From NCBI GenBank assembly GCA_910584905.1, contig CAJUCQ010000004.1, forward strand, positions 1 to 19,392: DNA of 19,392 nt, given 5' to 3'. This stretch comes from an uncultured Muribaculaceae bacterium. Its GTDB lineage: Bacteria > Bacteroidota > Bacteroidia > Bacteroidales > Muribaculaceae. Position numbers and translations under genes: made by a program. The notes under the pieces were generated by a model that was not told where the DNA came from, did not search any database, and saw nothing but the letters and a program-made list of their open reading frames with translations. Positions 15,010 through 19,392 of this stretch are shown here, one piece after another (the first letter of the stretch is position 1; each line of letters begins with the position of its first letter).

Positions 15010-15086
15010 TGTCGGATAATGTCCGTGCCGTGTTTTGCCTGTAACCAATTAATAATAACCAATCAAAATTCAATCATCACCGAATC

Positions 15087-18000
15087 ATGATTAAAAAAAT
15101 CAACCGAATGCTTTCGGCGCTTATGGTGTTGTCGGCCCTTATGGCTGTCCACGCCGATGCCGTCGGGCAGCGATGTATCTATTTTGGCGGTCCTGACAAC
15201 TGGGAGCCGCCGACTGTGGACAACAGCGAGCTTTACGAAAACAGCAAACTGTTAGAGACTTCGCCCGGAAGCGACGTTTACGTCGGACGGCTGACGTCGC
15301 TCTCGAGAAACAATTATTTTCATTTCTGCCTCTTTGGCGAGCTGAACGACATATCCGACGACCCCTATTTTAATCCGTGGCAAAACAAGCGTATAGGTCC
15401 GAAGGTCGAAGCTCTTTCGGAGGAAGGTGCCGAATACCTCGAGCCAAAGGGCAATTCCGGGGTATATGAAGGCTCTCTTGTGTTTTACGACGTTGTGCCG
15501 CCCAATCTCGACAGCCCGTCGTGGCGTCTCTCCCACGCTTTTGATGAAGCATACACCGTTGTCGCCGACCTCGGCAAGGGGAAAATCACAATAATGCCGG
15601 AGCATCCGGTCTACATCGTTGTCGGGGATGCAGATGCGCCGACCCTCGACAATATCAGCGAATATCGCCCCGTCGATTCGTTCGTGCAATACGTGCCGGA
15701 AGGCGATTTTTCGTTCCGTCTTTACGACATGCGTGAATCCCGCTGGCTGAATCCTGTCGGTGACGGTTCTTATGATGCCGGAGCCTTTGTGGCTGTCGAC
15801 TATGTGGTTTCAGCCGAAAAGGGCAAGCCTTTCGTTTTGAAGAACTCGCAGGGCGGCGTCGTGTCGATGGATTATGTGCCTGAGGAGAACTTTATCGTTG
15901 CCCGCACTGCTCCCGACCGTGTCACGCCTCAGATATTTTCGACTACTGACCTTTGCATCATGGGCGACTACACCACACCCGTATGGGATTTCGACGCCGC
16001 GGACCTCGTGTCGTATTCGTTCCAAGAGCCTGTGAGCCGTTTCGATATCGAGTTGCCGGTCGGAGTCTCCAACTGGAAATTAGTTGCCGGATACAATTGG
16101 TGGGCGAACCCCAATTTCGGCCCTGAAGCAGTGGTCCGGGAAGCGGATGGCTCGTTTACGGCCTATCTGAAGCGGGAGGGTCCAAACTTCGTCATGACCG
16201 AAGTCCTCGACCGGCCTGTCAGCGCCGTTGTTGATTTCGCGACCATGACCGTGACCTTCCCGGCAGGTACTCCGATAGAGACATTCGGAACAAGGATTTC
16301 GAACGACGGCTCTTACCCTGATGACATCGATGAGATGTTCGTGCTCAAGCGCCATGCAGATATCATTCCGTGGGCCGGTGCTTCCGCCGCCGTGATGGAA
16401 CGCGTGGGGCATCTCTACCGCCAGCCCGACGGCTCATATAAGGGCACGGTCACACTTGACGACAGCTTCGTTATCCAGACTTCACGCACCGCGCAAGGCC
16501 TTGCCCCGGAGGTGCTTGCTCCATCGGCGTCAGCCGACCGCACGCTTGTCATCAATGAAGGCCGGGGCTGCAGTTCAGCCGTAGCCGCGCTGTCAGACAA
16601 CTGCGGCTACTGGAAGGTGCCGTTTTACTTAGTCGGACTTGTTGCCGAAATCACGGTGATTCCTCAGGACGGCGCGCAGGCTGCCCGGCTTGAAATCAAT
16701 ATCCCCGACCGTACAGTCCCCGACGCCGATTGTATATGGCTCGTCGGTTCGCCTCAGGGCTGGGATATCCAAAAATCGACCGTCACGCTTCTTCCGACGA
16801 CTGTCGGCGGATATTACGGCTCGGTAGAAATCCCTGCCGATGGCACAGACCCCGCATTCCGCTTCTACACCAAACTGGGCGATTGGGATGAGAATTCAAT
16901 CGGATGTATGGTCGACGACATGATCGGAACCTGTATTGATTTCTCTGAAAACGATGTATTCTCCGGCAGCTGCTTTTACGGCAAAGGTGTGTGGACTATC
17001 GCCGGATGGACCGGGGGCACTCTCTATATGTACGTAAATCCCGCCAAGTCGACGGTGCGTTTCTCGCCCTATCCGATGGACTACACCGTCGACGAGAACG
17101 CAGGCCCGAGGCGGCGTGTATTCGCATACAACTCTTCCCGCGTTCTCCTGAGAGAACTTCAGTCCCGCCCGGACGGAACATTCAGCAGCAACTTATACAT
17201 CCCTGAAAAAGGTGTTGAGACCTTCTATCTCTTCAGCGAATATCAGTCGGTCAGCCCCGATGATCCTCTATGGGGCACTGTCGGGGCGCTCAATCCCGCC
17301 ACAGACGAGTATATGGGCGCCGACATGTTCGGTGTTGCCGAAGCGGCGCTCGTTGCCGATGCCGCTCAGGCCCGGCCGTTCTCCATCGATGCCGCAAGCT
17401 TCGGTTCTGACGGAAACGCCGCTCTCGTGGTCGACCTCAAGGCCGGAAAAGTTTATGCCGAACTTAACACCGCAGGCTACTATCTCACAGGCAATATCGC
17501 CGACGGCCGTCAGCTGACGCTTGAAAACCGCGCCGAATGGTCCGACCTCTATGTCGGAGCCGGAAAGGCCGTCAACATTCCGGCCGGAAAATTCGACTTC
17601 ATCTTACGTTCCGGCATTGCGCGGCAACAATATGACAATCCTGCTCAGACCGTTGATTTCGGCGAGGACGGCGTCTTTGTTGCCACAGACCCCATGTTCG
17701 GCTTTATCGACAGCCGCGTCAGCTGTGCCGACTGGGCCGGAGGCTATGTGATGATTACCCCCGGTGTCCTCTGCGATTTGTCTCGAACCGATGGCGTCAC
17801 GGCCGTCATCGACGACAGCCGTTTTGAGTCGAAGCTTTCGCGACGCCCCGGCGACGCCCCTGTCTACTCGGGCAAGGTCGCTTTTGCCCGCGGCGACAAC
17901 TCTCCGAGGCTCTTCTTTGTCATCAATCGTCAGGAAGGACAAGGTGCGCCTTACGGGCGAGAGTGCCTGATTGCCTCTCCGGCATTCTCCACCATGAACG

Positions 18001-19148
18001 GTGCCTTTAATCTCGATAAAGCAGTGCTCGTCACCTCGGGCGGAGAGTGTGAGGCGGCCCTCCGCGCAGGCGGTATTTCGTTCTCGTTGCCTTATGTATT
18101 CGACTCGGGAGAGCTGGATATTGACATAAACCTCGCCGATATGACCATGACGCTTGCCGTTGACGCCTCCAACGAGCGTCCGGCCTACGAGGCTGTCGCC
18201 GGCGGAGACTCGGCTCTCGACGGAGTGCTCGCTACTCCTGTCGACGCCACGGGCAATGCCGTATCGGCTGTTGCAAACATCGGCGAAAGCACCGAGTTCA
18301 ACTTCACAAAGACCGACGGCGCTGTCATTGCTCCCGCTCCCGGCGAGGAGGCGATTGTTTTCGGACCCGACGGCTTGTGGACAGGCCGCATCAGTGTAAG
18401 CGGCGAACCTGCCGCATCTCGTCGTGCCGCACGCCGCGCCGCCGCCGAGGCTTCGAAATGGAAGCTCTCTATCCCGGAAGGCATGAATTCCGACATTCAT
18501 ATCCTTATTGATGAAAGTGCGGCCACAATCACAGCCTTCTCTTCCGCTCACAACACCGACACGTATTTTATCGTCACTGAAAGAGCCCCCGAAATCAGCA
18601 ATCTCGCCATGTTCGACGGGAAAACTCTGACCCGGAATGCATCCGGAATTTTCACCGGCGAGTTCTCCGTCGAACCGGGTGAGGCTCCCTACGTCTCGTT
18701 CTACGCTTCGCTTGTCGGCAACGGTGCCATGATTTACGGCCTCTCGTTGCCCAATGGAGCTTCGGCATCAACCCGCAGCTTCGACTTCTCTTCTGCCGAA
18801 AATCTGACTGTGCCTGCTTTCGGAAAAGAATATATGTCCGTGCCTATGGCATGGCAGGTTTCGGGTGCGGACGGTGTCGTGAGTGTGGCGTTCGACCCGA
18901 TTGCCTGCGAGCTGACTATGAATGTCCCCATGAGCGGCATTGATGACGTGAGCGTCGACGGCGCCTCACTTGTCATAGTCCCCGGCGCCGGCTTCTTGCG
19001 TGTGAGCGCGTCGTCTCAAACGCGTCTCGACGTGTATTCCATCACCGGAATGCGTGTGCGCAGTGTCGACCTTGAGCCCGGAACCACGGAAATTGAGCTT
19101 CCCGCAGGTTTCTATATCGCCGGAGGCCGCAAATTCTTTGTTCGCTGA
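15087..19148 (+). CDS. Large multi-module secreted protein with SusE/SusF-like modules and a T9SS type A sorting domain
   Basis: This is a 1353-residue exported protein with a signal peptide (MIKKINRMLSALMVLSALMA, then VHADAVG). The body appears to be about ten degenerate beta modules of 95-145 residues. They start near residues 30, 175, 288, 416, 549, 664, 798, 894, 1034 and 1160. Most end in a recurring strand such as VVADLGKGKITIM (158-170), VVDFATMTVTF (381-391), YVNPAKSTVRF (649-659), VVDLKAGKVYAEL (781-793) and INLADMTMTL (1014-1023). The module at 549 (CIWLVGSPQGWDI) closely recalls SusE/SusF carbohydrate-binding domains. The end (LDVYSITGMRVRSVDLEPG, then AGFYIAGGRKFFVR) fits the T9SS type A sorting domain, so the protein should be displayed on or released from the surface. 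Glycan binding is inferred; no catalytic motif is seen. An arginine/alanine-rich patch (SRRAARRAAAEASK, 1111-1124) interrupts module nine. No SusC/SusD genes adjoin it. Confidence 0.8.
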   Translation: MIKKINRMLSALMVLSALMAVHADAVGQRCIYFGGPDNWEPPTVDNSELYENSKLLETSPGSDVYVGRLTSLSRNNYFHFCLFGELNDISDDPYFNPWQNKRIGPKVEALSEEGAEYLEPKGNSGVYEGSLVFYDVVPPNLDSPSWRLSHAFDEAYTVVADLGKGKITIMPEHPVYIVVGDADAPTLDNISEYRPVDSFVQYVPEGDFSFRLYDMRESRWLNPVGDGSYDAGAFVAVDYVVSAEKGKPFVLKNSQGGVVSMDYVPEENFIVARTAPDRVTPQIFSTTDLCIMGDYTTPVWDFDAADLVSYSFQEPVSRFDIELPVGVSNWKLVAGYNWWANPNFGPEAVVREADGSFTAYLKREGPNFVMTEVLDRPVSAVVDFATMTVTFPAGTPIETFGTRISNDGSYPDDIDEMFVLKRHADIIPWAGASAAVMERVGHLYRQPDGSYKGTVTLDDSFVIQTSRTAQGLAPEVLAPSASADRTLVINEGRGCSSAVAALSDNCGYWKVPFYLVGLVAEITVIPQDGAQAARLEINIPDRTVPDADCIWLVGSPQGWDIQKSTVTLLPTTVGGYYGSVEIPADGTDPAFRFYTKLGDWDENSIGCMVDDMIGTCIDFSENDVFSGSCFYGKGVWTIAGWTGGTLYMYVNPAKSTVRFSPYPMDYTVDENAGPRRRVFAYNSSRVLLRELQSRPDGTFSSNLYIPEKGVETFYLFSEYQSVSPDDPLWGTVGALNPATDEYMGADMFGVAEAALVADAAQARPFSIDAASFGSDGNAALVVDLKAGKVYAELNTAGYYLTGNIADGRQLTLENRAEWSDLYVGAGKAVNIPAGKFDFILRSGIARQQYDNPAQTVDFGEDGVFVATDPMFGFIDSRVSCADWAGGYVMITPGVLCDLSRTDGVTAVIDDSRFESKLSRRPGDAPVYSGKVAFARGDNSPRLFFVINRQEGQGAPYGRECLIASPAFSTMNGAFNLDKAVLVTSGGECEAALRAGGISFSLPYVFDSGELDIDINLADMTMTLAVDASNERPAYEAVAGGDSALDGVLATPVDATGNAVSAVANIGESTEFNFTKTDGAVIAPAPGEEAIVFGPDGLWTGRISVSGEPAASRRAARRAAAEASKWKLSIPEGMNSDIHILIDESAATITAFSSAHNTDTYFIVTERAPEISNLAMFDGKTLTRNASGIFTGEFSVEPGEAPYVSFYASLVGNGAMIYGLSLPNGASASTRSFDFSSAENLTVPAFGKEYMSVPMAWQVSGADGVVSVAFDPIACELTMNVPMSGIDDVSVDGASLVIVPGAGFLRVSASSQTRLDVYSITGMRVRSVDLEPGTTEIELPAGFYIAGGRKFFVR

Positions 19149-19190
19149 ACCGCGGTGGTCTGACGTCCGCTCGTATCGGATATATTATGT

Positions 19191-19232
19191 GAGCGGAGGG
19201 TGTTTCTTCGGAGGCATCCTCCGCTCTTCTTA
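19191..19232 (+). terminator. Terminator of the surface protein gene
   Basis: A perfect 9-bp stem (gagcggagg at 19191-19199 with cctccgctc at 19218-19226) is followed by ttctta. It lies 42 bases after the stop. The T run is short, so strength is uncertain. Confidence 0.65.
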
Positions 19233-19392
19233 TAAAGAACCTGTTTTCGCAGATTGTTGTTCTTTTTTATTGGTATTTAACGTGAGTTCGATATAAGCAA
19301 TCAGAACAAAGTTAGCTGGTTATCTGTCACAAACTCCAAAGAGATCGACGGTTTCTTTGGGAAAAAGCAGTAAGCAGCGATAGCACTCAAAG
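19233..19392. other. AT-rich tail without a supportable gene
   Basis: The last 160 bases contain no open frame I can support. They hold a T-rich stretch (19260-19268) and an imperfectly placed inverted repeat, CCAAAGA at 19336-19342 with TCTTTGG at 19354-19360. The composition is more AT-rich than the preceding coding sequence. It may be the upstream region of a gene beyond the window or the edge of a mobile element. Confidence 0.4.

Noticed and set aside
17604..18551. 315-codon open frame on the minus strand inside the large surface protein gene
   Set aside because: It is a shadow frame of a gene whose own frame is supported by a signal peptide, repeats and a sorting domain.
19336..19360. 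Inverted repeat CCAAAGA/TCTTTGG as a terminator or insertion-sequence end
   Set aside because: The stem is 7 bp with an 11-base loop and no T run; it is too weak to call without the sequence to the right.

Overview
The window looks like a chromosomal segment of a Bacteroidales bacterium, most likely a gut Muribaculaceae relative (Duncaniella/Muribaculum-like). The reasons are: promoters with the Bacteroidetes -7 box TAnnTTTG before most transcription units; a DUF3822-rsmD gene pair; a small DUF2795 protein; an integrase with a Bacteroidetes-type arm-binding domain; and a large secreted protein ending in a type IX secretion (T9SS) sorting domain. The taxonomic placement is inference from protein character, because no search could be run.

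Left edge (1-660): the 5' part of a tyrosine recombinase gene enters from beyond the window on the minus strand. It is followed by direct repeats that may be recombinase arm sites. A mobile element therefore probably ends about here, with host sequence beginning at the small DUF2795 gene and its terminator.

Housekeeping block (662-7576): on the minus strand, a PMCA-type calcium P-type ATPase overlaps a PduO-type cobalamin adenosyltransferase by ATGA, with the DUF2795 gene downstream under its own promoter. Divergent from it, DUF3822 and rsmD overlap by 10 bases. Then come tRNA-Gly(CCC) with its promoter and a strong terminator, and an unrecognised exported protein.

Peptidase pair (7604-12804): an exported M16 zinc protease (minus) and a predicted lipoprotein M3 dipeptidyl carboxypeptidase (Dcp, plus) are transcribed divergently from a short shared intergenic region. 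Together they could reduce extracytoplasmic peptides to dipeptides.

Right block (12897-19148): a Crp/Fnr-family regulator and two small exported proteins of unknown function lie in one minus-strand series. A perfect TGTGA-N6-TCACA palindrome sits about 40 bases upstream of the predicted start of the two-gene unit, at an activator position. Divergent from the regulator is a 1353-residue exported protein built from about ten degenerate beta modules (some recalling SusE/SusF carbohydrate-binding domains) and a T9SS type A C-terminal domain. This regulator/operator/surface-protein arrangement is the most interesting part of the window. The last 160 bases hold no gene that I can support.
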